A stretch of 64,000 nucleotides of DNA from Thalassia testudinum (GCA_037157565.1 JAZHRO010000013.1:119116001-119180000); one strand, 5' to 3'. Positions 34,491 to 46,977 are shown, counted from the first letter of the stretch. Notes: generated from the letters alone by a model not told the origin. Translations and numbers: made by a program.

Positions 34491-36245
34491 TAATGGGTCG
34501 ATTTTCGCTTTCAAAAATTATGATTAAGAAGATTTATCGTTGTATTTCTAAGTGGTGGAAAAATGACTAATCAAAACTATTAGAATTAAAATTAAACCAC
34601 TCACAGGAGAGCGAGTCGTGTCCGCAGGGAGGCAATGGCCAATTTAAACTCGCAATTAGGTAGAAATCAAGTTCGCTAAAAAATTCGCCAAATGAAACAA
34701 TGCCTATGTAGCTCTAAATGTAAACCTTAAATTTATGGAGAAGTTAAGGGTTGTTGACATAATTTTCATGTAAGAAAATTATCCATGTGCAAGGGTATGC
34801 CATGTACTTTTCACTTGCATGTATACTAAAATGTAATTCAAAATTAAATGTAATGCATGTAGAGATGAATCGATAAGACATAACAATTCTCTAGAAGAAT
34901 AAGCATAAAGCCAAAAATTCACCACAATAAAATAACAATAAACCAAAAATCTTTTTTTTTTTGTAATGGCATGAAATGTAAATACGAATTCAACCAAAAA
35001 TAGAGGTTTCTACCTCTCTCCTTGCGCACGAGAGGGAGGTTTGTTGGTGGAGCCCTTCTAGGATTAGGTTGGCTGGAGCGAGGGCTTCGTGGAGGTGGAG
35101 GCAGCAAGTTGTGAGGTTGCCGGAGCCGACTGGATGAAGCTCCGGTGAAGGGTGGTTTTCGGCGGTGGCTGCAGCTGCTGAGGACGGTGGTGCGACGTTG
35201 CTCTTGTGGGCACGCATGGGCGTGCGCGGTCAGGTATAGGTGATGCGGGCACTCATGGGCGGAGGGAAGCTAGTGGATGTGTTCAGGCCGGTGGTGCAAT
35301 GCTGCTTTCGTGCTACCGCACAGGCACACGCGATCATGCACAGGCACGCGGGTGTGGCGCAGGTGCAGCGCTGGGACACGCGGCGGCTGGAGGTCGCTGG
35401 GATACGCTGCGGATGGTGCACTGGCAGAGTTGTGAGGGCGCTGCAGCTGCTGGAGCTGCATGCTGCAAGCAGCATGCTGGAGGCACTGCACGGGTACAAG
35501 CGGCTGGGCTGGTACTTGCTGCCTGCTGCACGTGTGGCGCGCGATGAAGGTTGCAGCTGCTACTATTGGCGTTGTAGTGGAGGAGATGGTGATGGGTTTT
35601 GTGTAGGGGCAAATCACTGGAGGTGTTTTTTGGCAGTGGTTGATGGCGGTGGTTGCGTGGCCTTCAGGCATAGGCTCGTGGTGAGTTGCATTAGCCACTG
35701 ATGGTGCAGCAGTCTGTTACCCCGCCAGCTCGCGATGGAGTGGTCTTGTGCTCGCGGTGGGAGGCCGGTGGTGTGAAATGAAGAAGCTCTAGGCTCTATG
35801 CAGTGGTGGGTCAGAATGGTGGTGGCCTTCCTTTTGATGGTGCGGTTGCCTTTCTTTTATGCTATTGGAGAAGACACACCGGCAGACGTTCGCTGAAGGA
35901 GAGGTGAAATGACGGCATTGTGGGGCACATGAGACTCTCCTACATGCGATACCAATAGCTGTTGTAGAGAAAAAACAAATAAAATAAAGAAAAGAAATAA
36001 AGGGTTATTTATGTACAAATCCTTAACTTCTATGTTAAATCCAAAACACTAAATGTAATGCAACCTATTTCAATGCATGATATTCTAAATAAATTCTAAA
36101 TGATATTATCAATGCATGTAATGCATGAAATGCATGAGATTTATATTATCCTATTTACATATTAATGTATGCTATATAAATGTTCATGTTAGCTTAATGT
36201 CTAGGCATTAAAATACATAAATAGCTCACAAATGTGGGCTCATCA
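34491..36245 (-). repeat. B 3' LTR
   Basis: On the minus strand it starts TGATGAGCCCACATTTGTGA at 36245 and ends at 34491. The GC-rich, CTGCAGC-rich part at 35040-35800 gives long overlapping open frames on both strands that I regard as composition artefacts. Confidence 0.9.
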
Positions 36246-36284
36246 AATGCCCTCATGCCTAGTTTTTGCTAGTCCTTAGCAAAT
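36246..36284 (-). other. B 3' purine tract (degenerate) and hairpin
   Basis: On the minus strand CTAGGCATGAGGGCATT precedes the LTR; the G-run is interrupted by A. The adjacent hairpin TTTGCTAA / CTAGCAAA (36265-36283) has one mismatch relative to A and C. Confidence 0.75.
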
Positions 36285-37540
36285 TCAAGCAACGACCCAA
36301 CTCTTCAAGTGTACTAGCAAACCGAAACAGTCTTCCTTTAGAACATGTTAAGTTTAGACTTTAGACCTAAGGTACCCAAGTAATTGCTAAGTTATAGACT
36401 AGGTCAGCAAAAGATGAGTTGTTGGCATAGGTTTCTCTGATTTCTAACTCTACCCTAGGGTTTATTGGTCCTAGAGATTAAAGCATCTGTGCATGTGCAT
36501 TGCTCTGAGTTATTTACGATTGGTTTGATTGCCAATTAGGAAAGAGAGTAAGAAAGAGACTTTTTTTTAATATATAATTTTTTTGTTTGATTCCTCTAAG
36601 TCTAACCTTGGATAAGCTATCAGCACAGTCTGTGTCGAATTGATTGTCCCCGTCACCGAACCTCGAAGGGTGCCTGGCTTTCGATGCTTCGAGATAGCAC
36701 TGCCCATAACGACCCCAAGAACTCCTGGCAATCAACACTTCGAGATAGTAGCGCCCATGGATTTCTAAAGCAAATTTAGGCCTGTGGCAATCAGTACTTC
36801 AAGATAGGGTCGCCTTTGATACCTAAACCACACAATGTGCTTACATGCCCCCAGTAGGATGGATATCCTAAGAGACAAGCGCCGAGGAGGTGACATGTTA
36901 TCATCACATCCTTAAGGTGAGTATGTACTCCTCACCTATGCCAGGAACTCTTCCAATCAACTTGTGCTTTCAAGCTTCTCCTAAGTCAGAACTAAGAGAG
37001 CCAAAATTTTTCTCCAAGAAAGGAATTAGGGTTATCACTATTTACACAAGACCAAGTGTGTGTGAATTATGGATGCTTTGGTTACGAGTACCGGTAAATC
37101 GAAAGGTAGAAAAAGACACCAGGTACTACCTAGCCTTTAACTCAATCCCTAGCTTTCCTTCCTCAACCTCTCGAGGAATGGTCTGCAACTTAACTCCTAC
37201 TTGAGTTTTTAAGTCCACAAAGGACCCTAAAGGTCTAGAGTTAGTACTTCAACTTAGCTTCTAAAGTCAGACACCTAGAGTCAACATAGTCTAACCTAAA
37301 GTTCCGGTTTGCCTAAGAATGCAAGGCTCAGCCAGTTAAGCTCAATAATGTAAAATGTTTTTTTTTTTTCAATAAATGTATGCAATGCAGAATATTTAAA
37401 CTAAATGCATAAATGCACTATGTATAAATGCTATATACAGATGCCTCAGGTCCTATCCCCCCATGCCTTTTTCAAACAATGTCCGCATTGAAAGTGGAAT
37501 GACCAAGGGAAGATATTACTTAAGGTGGAAGAGAAAGGAG
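36285..37540 (-). other. B 3' non-coding region with triplicated motif
   Basis: No gene is seen. A roughly 32-base motif containing CTTCGAGATAG occurs three times, at 36676-36707, 36727-36758 and 36786-36815. C has three copies of the same motif. The internal purine tract and CAATG..CATTG hairpin lie at 37454-37491. Confidence 0.75.
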
Positions 37541-38640
37541 CTAAGGCTCCTTGAGAGTGACCTCGTCAACCAGCTGGCCATCCAAAGTTACATAAGTTTT
37601 TAATCGTTGGCCATTAACGGTGAAGGGTGGTGCTGAAGAGGAAGGATTCTTGATCTCCACAGCCCCATGCGGAAATACTTTGGTGATAATATAAGGCCCA
37701 TACCAATGTGATTTCAATTTTTTGGGAAACAACTTAAGTCTGGAATTGAAAAGCCAGACTTGTTGGTTGGGCTCAAAGGTCTTTCTAAGGATGTACTTAT
37801 CATGCAAGACCTTAGTTCTCTCTTTATAAGCTTGGGAGGTGTCATAAGCATCATTCCTTAGCTCCTCAAGCTCAGTCAACTCCAGTAAACGTGCTTTACC
37901 ATCTTGCTCTAAATCCATGTTAACACTTCGGATAGCCCAAAGTGCCCTATGTTAAAGTTCAATGGGTAAGTGGCACGCTTTCCCATACATAATCCGGAAG
38001 GGAGACATACCCAAAGGGGTTTTGTAAGCCGTTCGATAAGCCCATAAAGCGTCATCAAGCTTTTGGGATCAGTCCTTCCTATCTAGCCTAACAGTCTTTT
38101 CTAAAATATTCTTGATCTCCCTATTTGACACTTCAACTTGGCCACTGGTCTGAGGATGGTATGGGGTGGCAATCTTGTGAGTTACTCCCTAACTCCTTAG
38201 TAGCTAATTGAAGTGATGGTTCTGGAAATGAGGTCCCCCATCACTTATAATCATCTTGGGGCAACCAAAGCGAGATATGATATTAGCCTTCACAAATTTC
38301 AAGACCACAAAGTGGTCATTTGTGCGCGTAGAAATGGCCTCTATCTTTGGAGACGTAATCCACTACCACCAAGATATATTCAAATCCGTGAGATGAAGGG
38401 AAGGGACCCATGAAGTCTATCCCCCAAACATCAAAAATTTCCACAGGTTGGATAGGGTGTTGGGGCATTTCATTCCGCTTCCCAATCGTTCCAGTTCATT
38501 GACATCTGAGACAGGCCTTAACAAAGTTATGGGAATCCTTAAATAAAGTAGGCCACCAAAAATCGAACTGGAGAATCTTAAAAGCAGTTTTCTTAGCACC
38601 AACGTGTCCTCCACAATGAAGCTCATGACAAAATCTCAAC
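37541..38640 (-). pseudogene. B integrase remnant
   Basis: On the minus strand: HHCC finger (CHELHCGGHVGAKK, then CLRC near 38515), first catalytic Asp in [13 protein letters not shown] (about 38430-38390), second Asp in MIISDGGPHF (about 38255-38230), and Glu in [13 protein letters not shown] (about 38140-38110). The C-terminal part is open from 37918 to 37541 (125 codons): TFEPNQQVWLFNSRLKLFP, a GPY motif in WYGPYIITKVFPHGAVEI, and the end VNGQRLKTYV. Several stops lie between 38360 and 37920, so the enzyme is dead although the catalytic residues are still readable. Confidence 0.86.
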
Positions 38641-39598
38641 ACACTCTGTTGCTCTTCTTTAGGCACACATCATCTCCAAACTTGGTCTTGTCCAATATGA
38701 AATAATTTTGGCTCTTCCCAATGAAAGAATCTAGCATAGGAAATGAATCGCTTTCGTTTTGCGCATCCCAAGAGCCAGGGGTTTCTCTAGTGACCAAGTA
38801 GTTAACTGTATTCGCATACCAGGGTGAAGTTGGTGTAACTGCCATAAGAGTTTCATGGGGAATTATCTCGTGGATGTCTCTGAATTGAGAGTCAAGGGAG
38901 AGGCGAAACAGGTGGTCAACCACTACATTTTCCACTACATTTTCCACTCCTTTCTTTTCATGAATCTCTAAGTCAAACTCTTGAAGGAGTGGAATCCATC
39001 TTATTAAACATGGCTTAGAGTCTTTCTTGGTAATGAGATGTTTCACTGTCGCATGATTAGTAAAAATGACCACCTTGGATCCAAGAAGATAAGACCTAAA
39101 CTTCTCCAGAGCAAAAACTACAGCAAATAATTCCTTTTCAGTGACAATGTAGTTTTGCTATGGTTCTGTTAAAGTCATGCTAGCATAATGCAGTACATGT
39201 GATTTTCCCTCAACCCTCTATCCAAGAACGACTCACACAGTATAATCCGAAGCATCACACATCAGTCCAAATGGGAGTGTCCAATCAGGAGCTTGGAGAA
39301 TAGGTGCAGAGGTCAAGGCCTCCTTCAGTGTCTGAAAAGCCTCGACACACTTTGAATCAAAATTAAAGGAAGATTCCTTCGTTAATAAGTTGCAATGTGG
39401 CCTACAAATTTTACTGAAATTCTTAATGAATTGCCTATAAAAGCTAGCATGACCCAGAAAGGAACTAATCTGTTTGACATTCGTGGGCAATGGGAGTTTG
39501 GAAATAGAATCAACTTTAGCCTTATCTACTTCCAAGCCCCTTTCAGACACAACATGCCCAAGTACAATGCCTTTCTGTACCATGAAGTGGCTTTTCTC
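38641..39598 (-). pseudogene. B RNase H region
   Basis: QKGIVLGHVVSERGLEVDK begins near 39580, followed by FLGHASFYRQFIKNFSKI and the RNase H start MCDASDYTV near 39265-39236. After stops near 39230-39160, [20 protein letters not shown] and [18 protein letters not shown] (39070 on) continue; Asn replaces the catalytic Asp of TDH. The 12-bp unit coding VENV is doubled at 38921-38955 ([13 protein letters not shown]). The downstream spacer runs to 38641. Confidence 0.82.
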
Positions 39599-40549
39599 CT
39601 AGTTGAGGACTAAACCAGCCTCCTTATATCTCTTTAGCACATTCTCTAAATGCAAGAGACACTGGTTGAAAGACGAGTTGTAAATGGAGAAGTCATCCGT
39701 AAAAACCTTGACGCACTCGTCAATCATGTTCAAGAAAATGGACATCATACACCATTGGAAAGTTGCAGGTGCATTACATAATCCAAACAGCATACGCCTG
39801 AACGCAAAAGTGCCGTAAGGACTCGTGAAAGTCGTCTTCTCCTGGTCATCAGGGAAGACTACAAGCTGGTTGTACCTAGAATATCCATCAAGAAAGCAAT
39901 AATACTTATTCCCCGCCAATCTTTCTAGGATCTGATCAATAAAGGGCAAGGGAAAGTGATCCTTCTGAGTAGCGGTGTTCAATTTGCGGTAGTTAGTGCA
40001 GACCCTCCAACCAGTTGAGGGTTTGGTCACCACTTGTTCACCCTGGTCATTTGTTTCTACAGTGAAGCCTGCCTTCTTTGGCACCACATGTATTGGACTA
40101 ACTCATTTGCTATCTGCGATGGGATAAATGATCATAGCGTCCAACCACTTCAGAATCTCCTTTTTAGCCACTTCCCTCATGTTGGGGTTAAGACATTTCT
40201 GCATGTCTCGGAAGGGTTTGATGGAATCATCAGTATAAATGTGATGCATGCAGAGCGTAGAGTCTATACCCTTAATATCAACAATCGTCCAAGCTATGGC
40301 TTCCTTGTGCCTTGATAAACAGTTTAACAAGGCTCCCTCTTGCACTTTAGATAGTGCAAATGGGATGATTACAGGGAGTGTATCATTTGGCCCAAGGAAT
40401 ACATACTTGAGAGAGTCAAGGAGGGGTTTCAGTTCAAGGTCGGGGGCTTGTATGGTTGAGGGTTTCATAATAGAAGTCCCCATCTTAGGTAGCAAATCTA
40501 CCTTAGGCATGTACGATGGGGAGAGAGACCCAGTAGAAACTCCAAGCAA
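39599..40549 (-). pseudogene. B reverse transcriptase remnant
   Basis: One frame with a single stop at 40103 (TGA where F keeps the Trp of SDSKWVSP), closed at 39599 by TAG where Trp of LNWEK is expected. Domains are ELKPLLDSLKYVFLG, EAIAWTIVDIKG and LNPNMREVAKKEILKWLDA, then GWRVCTNYRKLN. FLDGYS holds the first catalytic Asp and FGLCNAPATF follows. The catalytic box reads FTDD (39703-39692) instead of FMDD/YMDD. With two point reversals the frame would be continuous, so it is the least damaged RT in the window. Confidence 0.86.
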
Positions 40550-41300
40550 TTCCTCAAGTTCTAGAACATCCCCTTCACATTACTCCTAGAGATGGGAAGG
40601 CTCATTTAGCATGACATGCTTAAGGGGGTCATCACATAAAATTGCACGAGTTCTCTCTTCAATCAAATCATCTACCACCTCAACTTGGGAACAATCATAA
40701 AATCCATCTTGTTTATAAGCATCAAACACATTAAGCAGAATTTTCTTGTTCCCAAAGCCCATTTTTTACGCCCCAGTGTGACAACTAATTGAAGCATTAG
40801 AAGTCGCAAGAAAAGGGTGGCCCAAGATGATGGAGGGCTTGGTTGATTTGTTGGTAGGGTCAGTGTCCAGTACTAGAAAGTCAACGGGGAAAAGGAAATC
40901 CTCCACTCTCACAAGGATATCTTCCAACAAGCCCCGTGGTGTCTTCAAAGAGTGGTCTGCAACTTGGAGGATTACATGGGAAGGCTTCAGATTGCCTCCT
41001 CCAAGTTGTTCATATACATAGCTTGGAAGGATGTTCACCCCTTCACCCAGATCAAGCAGAGCCTCGTCTATTTGTATGTCGCCAATGATCATTGAGATGT
41101 ATGGGGCTCCTGGGTCCTTAAGTTTCGGGGTTGTCCCATGTTGTATAATTGAGCTAGTAGAATCAGGCAGGATAAACTTTGATTGGACCTATTTCCTTGA
41201 TTGCCGCTTTCTCATGCACAGGTCCTTAAGAAAGAGGGCATAGGACGGAATCTACCTGATAGCTTCAAACAAGGGCAGGTTAATTTGCACTTGTTTGAGA
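40550..41300 (-). pseudogene. B protease remnant
   Basis: LLDLGEGVNILPS near 41058-41020 holds the catalytic Asp, with DLGEG instead of DLGAS/DSG. PSIILGHPFLATSNASISC (about 40845-40790) is the second conserved region. A TAG at 41191-41189 (SRK*VQSK) faces CAG in F. A stop after HTGA (40766) ends the open stretch and the spacer to RT is degraded. Confidence 0.8.
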
Positions 41301-42996
41301 GTCTCCATGATTTCGTCCGTCCTATCTTTGGCTCCAAATGAGCCAGCAGAAGTCTACCTAGAGTCAGATAAGCGCTCTGGAAAGGGTACTCTCAATCTCT
41401 GGGTTGAAGGGTTGTCATGTTGGGTAAGAGGGGGAACGGGGACAATCTTTTCTGGTAAGGTGATTTCAAGAGGAGAAGAGTTGGGTGGCTCTTCTCCGGT
41501 CGAGGTGACAGTTGGAGTGGATGGTTTTTCAGAAGGTGGGACTATAGGAGCATCAGGTTTGGAAATTTCTTTCCCATTCCTTAGAATAGTCACCGCCTGG
41601 GTTTGCTCCCTAAAGATAATCCCTTTCGCTTAGGGTTCTCCTCAGATGAACTGGGAAGCTTCCCAGTCTCCCTTTTACTCATGGCCTCAACAAGGTGTCC
41701 AATTTGTGATTTCATCTCATTGATAGCCTTGTCATGAGATTGGATGATCATGCTTTGATTCTCCTGCATTGCCTTCAACATGGCTTTAAGCTCATCCATC
41801 TAAAAAGTCTTGGATGGTTGGGATGGTATAGGTGGTTGCTTATACTGTTGAGTCTGAAAGGGTTGGGGTCTGTAATTCCCTGAATTAGAGACATTCCCTT
41901 GTCTCCACGAAAAATTAGGGTGGTTCCTCCATCCCTCGTTATAGGTGTTGGAAAAAGGGTCATTACGAGGTCTGGGATGGAACCCTTGGGCAACATTTAG
42001 ATCTGCCTATACAAAGTTAGGGAATTGAGAGGCGAAATGACAATCCACAGTAGCATGTGTATTGTCTTTGCAAATGGAGCATTCAGAAGCTTGGGAAGCA
42101 GAGGCATTTGGCATGAATTGGCTAGGGTTTGACATAAGCCTTTCCATGTTTTGGTTCAACAATTGAATCTGGAAGGCCAAATTCTGGGTATCCCTAGCCT
42201 CATTAGCCTCAATCGTTCATTGCATAAGAGTGGGTTTCCTATCCAAATAGGAAGAATTTAGATGGATAGAATTCTCACTCAAAGTCTCAAAAAGATCCCA
42301 AGCCTCATCTTCAGTTTTTGTGAGAAAGGTTCCTGCATAGGGACCATCCACTGTTTGCCTGTGCTTGTCATTTAATCCAGTGGAGAACCTTTCTACAAGC
42401 TGCCATCTTGGCACTTGATGATGGGGACATAAGCATAACAAATCTTTGAAGCACTCCCATGCATCATGAAATTGTTCTTCATCTTGTTGAGAAAAACCTA
42501 TGATTTCCCTCCTGTAGTGATTAGTCTTGCTCATGGGGAAGTATTTTTTCAAAAACTCTCCCTTCAAGGCATCCCAAGTATCCACTCTACCATCTAGAGG
42601 GTGATACCAATGCTTCGCCTTATCCTTGAGGGAGAAAGGAAAGAGGGTTCACATTTGGGCGTCATTAGTAACACCCTGCAATCTTACCGTGGAACTGACC
42701 TCGGTGAATTCCTCCAAATGCCTGTAGGGATCCTCCCTAGAAGTACCATAGAATGAGGGAAACAGAGATATGGTACTACTCTTGATTTCATATGGATTAT
42801 AACCCCTAGGTCTTCTCAGTGTATGGCCAGGTTGATTGGTAGGGATAAAATAATCTCTCAAAGATCGTTGGTTTTCCACAATTCCATTCTTTCCTTCCTT
42901 CGCCATCTCTTTTCTCTCTTGGTTGGCTCTCCTAAGGATCCTTTCAGGTTCTGAATTAAACACAAGTTGTCCCCTCAAAGATCGCCTACCAAGCAT
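41301..42996 (-). pseudogene. B gag remnant
   Basis: The start is ATG 42996 (MLGRRSLRGQ..), continuing in frame into MAKEGKNG (42906) and LRDYFIPTNQ. The gag domain shows SREDPYRHLEEFTEV, KHWY, FLKKYFPMSKTNHYRREI and HHQVPRWQLVERF. A complete CCHC knuckle, CSICKDNTHATVDC, lies at about 42085-42044 and would bind the RNA. A coiled region follows (MDELKAMLKAMQENQSMII, 41799-41740), then a Pro/Ser/Thr-rich tail. Stops at 42649 and 42217 and frame changes inactivate it. Confidence 0.86.
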
Positions 42997-44284
42997 GCAC
43001 AAACAAACACAATTCCAAAGGACTTTTATGTCTTTGATCAATTAAGGCCTTTGAAATTTAAGTCCAGTTGTAGATGACAATACAAATTGCCTAAACAATT
43101 ATGTGCCTATTGTCAACCTAGAAAATGCCTTAATGAAGACCTAATTGGAACTTAGGTGCCCTGCCCTAAAGATCAAATGGTAAAGTACTCCAAGGACGAA
43201 AAATCACGGGATGCAAGTAGGCCTAAGCCTTCCTTTGAAGTTGTGCTTTAACGGTGCTTCTTAACTACCCTAAAAAATCTGTGACAGGGTATCCCCCTCT
43301 TTGGAGTTACAAAACCTTTGAGCTTAAGTTTCAAGCACTTTAGTATCCAATAATAGGATAGTTCTTTCCTAGCAGCTCAAAAACCTAGGAGTGTCTAAAT
43401 GCATGCTTAGTGTGAAGTCATGAATGTGTGCATTCACCGTAAAAGTTTGAATTTTTTTTTTCTAAACTGCAGTACAATGTCTCAAATCAACTCCTGGGGT
43501 TTTAGACGTTCCTCCTTTGATTAGTCCTTTTTCAGAGAATGTGACCACTTGTTAAATCATTTCAAGATAACTTATGTGGTCTTGGAATTAAGTCCAAAAT
43601 GCAATGTGTGATCAGAATATGGATGCAAAGTAAGAGAATGCATACCTTGCTTCTAGCAATCAATGATGCAAGAATGCATGCAATGCAGAGCAATAAATCT
43701 AGAGGGTACTCATACAGACCTGAATGGTTTGTCCTAAGGGCAGGTAGCTTCTAGCAGGCAGCTCTTTTTTTTTTTTTTAAACTACTTATGCACAATCAAA
43801 ATAAAATCAAACCACAAAAGAAAATAAAAACCTAAATCTAAAGAAAAAGGGAACATACTCCCAAAATTACCCAGCACAGGTCTAAAACAAAATCGGGGAA
43901 CAAAACCCTAAAACTATACCCCAGGACAGGGGTGAGAAAACAAACAACTAAATTAAACCTAAAGAGTCTACTCTAAATGTTGAATCAAAAGTTTAAGAGG
44001 AAGATCCTCCTAGATGGTCCTCTATACGTTTCTATGCATGTGGGTCAAAGCCCACAAGCTCCTGTGATGATCTCGGAGGTGGCCGCAAGATCCACCAAGA
44101 TGCGAAGCTTAGTTCCTCCTCCAAGTAGTGGAAACAAGGTCCACCATGATGTTGCTGAGACCGATGCGACAACTCGTGTGTAATATCCGTACCTCGCAAC
44201 AAATCAGATAAAACAGGTTAAATATGCCTCAATTAAAATTTGAACAAATAAATAGATAAATACGAGTTTAACAAACCTGTTGCT
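42997..44284 (-). other. B leader (type 2), non-coding
   Basis: It is the same leader as C (49619-50858), recognisable by AGAAGC..CCTGCCCT..CAGGTCTGTATGAG near 43690-43770. The conserved block is at 43207-43306. No gene is seen. Confidence 0.8.
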
Positions 44285-44302
44285 TCCCCAGCAACGGTGC
44301 CA
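44285..44302 (-). other. B primer-binding site
   Basis: On the minus strand TGGCACCGTTGCTGGGGA matches the tRNA-Asp type at 16 of 18 positions, two bases from the LTR. Confidence 0.9.
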
Positions 44303-44304
44303 TT

Positions 44305-44612
44305 TGACGAGTTGATTTTCGCTTTCGAAAATGATGATTAAGAAGATTTATCCTTGTATTTCTAAGTGGTGGAAAAGCGACTAATCAAAACAATTAGAAT
44401 TAAAATTAAACCACTCACAGGAGAGCAAGTCGTGTCCACAGGGAGGCAATGGCCAATTTAAACTCGCAATTAGGTAGAAATCAAGTTCGCTAAAAAATTC
44501 GCCAAATGAAACAATGCCTATGTAGCTCTGAATGTAAACCTTAAATTTATGGAGAAGTTAAGGGTTGTTGACATAATTTTCACGTAAGAAAATTATCCAT
44601 GTGAAAGGGTAT
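44305..44612 (-). repeat. B 5' LTR, piece next to the PBS
   Basis: It matches 34491-34797 of the 3' LTR closely. Cut by L3m at GGTAT (44608-44612). Confidence 0.92.
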
Positions 44613-46972
44613 TGATAACGAAATGCGCGTGATTTGTAAAAGCGGGTTTTTAACGTCGTTGTAACACGCGAATCCGCTTACGCTTTTAAAATTTATATCC
44701 TAGATAGGGGAGTATCTATGGTCATCCAAGGAGGAAAAAATTGCAATAATGATTCTCTTGCTTGGAATATAATCTCAACTTTCTTTTTAATATTTTTCAA
44801 TATGTAAAATTTTTTTTTGTATTTTGAAAAGACGAGGGCAAACTGCAGATTGTAGCGAAAAGAACTAACACCTACACATGATTAACTAAAATCTAAAAGA
44901 TAGAAATATCTTCTTCCTAGGCTCACTCTAGGCAAGTGGAGGCCTAGAGTAATTAGGAAGAAGAGGTGAAACAAGTGCTAGAATCAAAACAAACAACTGC
45001 AATAAAAAAAACTAAAAGAAGGCAATTTTGATTGAGTAGAATGAGTGTTCTTTTCAAGGACAAGTAGAGGAATGCTTCTACTAGAATTAAACAATCTAAA
45101 AGCAAGAAAAGAAACACAAATCCTCTTGTAACAATGGTGAAGAAGGTTGTTGTCTTGCTCCAAGCCTAGCTACTCCTTGGCTTAAAAAGAGGGCTTCCTT
45201 CTTCTCCTTCCTTGAGAGCTCCTCCAAGGTGGAAGCTACCACCTTTAATTCTCTCTCCAAGGGGTGGGTGTACACCACCCTCAAAAACTCCTTCAAGGTG
45301 GCGTGACCACCTTCAAGATCTCCTCCAAGATCTTCCTTGACTGGCTTCTCCTTTGGCTGGCGTGACCCAAGAGAGAAGGGAAGAGGGGAAGGCACCAAGG
45401 GGACAGAATATCCCCTTAATCTTCTTCTTCTTCTTCTCTCTTGGACGTGGGCTTCTTGGTGGAATATGAAAGTGAAATTGCTAGCCAAGGATGGCTTGAA
45501 TGGTGGTGGGTAGTGGTCTTTTTATAGGGTAGGATGGGGGGTTAAGGTGCCCCTTGAAATGGAGGGCTAGGATGGAAGAATGGAGGTGGTTGGTGATCCT
45601 ATGGCTAAGTAGAGTTGGCGCCAACCCAAGAGGTGTTAAAGGGGGTAGTTATGGTGGTGTTGGTGTCTTTTGGTGGTGGAGAGACACCACCATGTTGGCG
45701 CCAACATGGGGTCTTCTAGAAGGGGGGTTAGGTGGATGGTGGAGATGGGTTCAATGGGGATTGTGTGGTGGAGATGAGGGGAGATTTTGGAGGGAAAAGT
45801 GGCGCCATTAAGGGGTGGTTATGGGTAGTTTTTGGCGCCACTTTTAGGTGTCTTTTGGAGGTGGTGGGTAGGTTACGTTGGTGCCAAGTAGGTTAGCTTA
45901 TGTGGAGCTTAGGTGGAGCTAGTTGGGTGGGGTTGGTAGGTGGGTTTTTAGGGTGGTATAAGCCAAGGAAGTTGGAGTATAGCTAAGCTAAGCTAAGCTA
46001 AGCTAGCTTAGCTAATGGAGGAGTAGAGGAGAAGGTAATGGAGCTAGGGTTTAGAGGAAGGAGCTGAGGAGGAGAAGTCTGGAACTGAAATTTGGAGCTG
46101 GCTGTTGCTGAAGAGGCTGGCATGGAGCTATTCTAGCTGGCTTAGCTTGCTAGTTCTTTGCTAGCTACTAAGCCGAGCTAAGGTAAGCTAGCTTCTACCA
46201 TAATGAGCTAAGGTGAGCTGGGTCTGGTGCTCCCGGGGAGAATCAAGTTGGTTGAGGTAGCTAAGGTAGCTTAGCTCAACTGAGTTGAGCTAAGCTGAGT
46301 CCCCGGGAGATGGACTTGAGTTTCCTGAGCTGGGATGAGTTCTTCTTCAGCTGGCTGGAGCTGAGTGGAGCTGGATGTAGCTGGATCTGAGCTGGGGTGA
46401 ACTCCTATCAACTTAGCTAAGCTAGCTAGAGCTCCCTGTGAACTAGTGGGAGCTGAGATGAGCTAGAGTCAGCTAAGTTGAGCTGGATCTGAGATGAGGT
46501 GAACTCCTGTCAACTTAGCTGAGCCAGCTAGAGCTCCCTGTGAACTAGTGGGAGCTGAGATGAGCTAGACTCAGCTAAGTTGAGCTAGATCTGAGCTGAC
46601 TTGAGCTAGGGTGAGCTAAGGTGAACTCTCTTGAACTGCCATCCAGCTGAGATTAGCTGAATGGAGCTGGGATGAGCTAACCCTAGTTCAAGTAAGCTAG
46701 GTTCCAGCTATGGTGAGCTGGATCAAGCTGGGTTCCAACTAGTCTAGGCTTCTCCTTCACCATTTGCCTTCTTGAGTGCTAGGGTTTTAGGGATCTGTGC
46801 ATCTGTATATCCCTAACACTCACAAAAACACATTAAAACGACAATAAAAAATGCAATGCATGCCTATCCTAATTTATGCCTAAATGCAACCCAAAAACCC
46901 ATTTACGGAGTAAAATCCTAAGAGCTAGGTTAGTTTTAAAGCATAAAGATGATGATAAACTGGCGTTTATCA
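44613..46972 (-). repeat. L3m: solo LTR of the L3 family, minus strand
   Basis: Flanked by GGTAT at 44608-44612 and 46973-46977. On the minus strand it starts TGATAAACGCCAGTTTATCA, a perfect 8-base inverted repeat with a 4-base loop, and ends CGTTATCA. The minus-strand TATA box lies near 45519-45527. An AGCT-rich segment spans 45960-46740 and contains a near-exact 102-bp tandem duplication (46383-46484 and 46485-46586). The uninterrupted site is seen in B's other LTR near 34788. Confidence 0.95.
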
Positions 46973-46977
46973 GGTAT

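Noticed and set aside
35206..35701. Overlapping frames of 90-150 codons on both strands, repeated at 47189-47883
   Set aside because: These are the same GC-rich part of B's two LTRs. The frames differ between the two copies and look like composition artefacts.
36676..36815. CRISPR-like array (three repeats)
   Set aside because: Only three diverged copies in a plant retrotransposon 3' region, with related rather than unique spacers and no associated genes.
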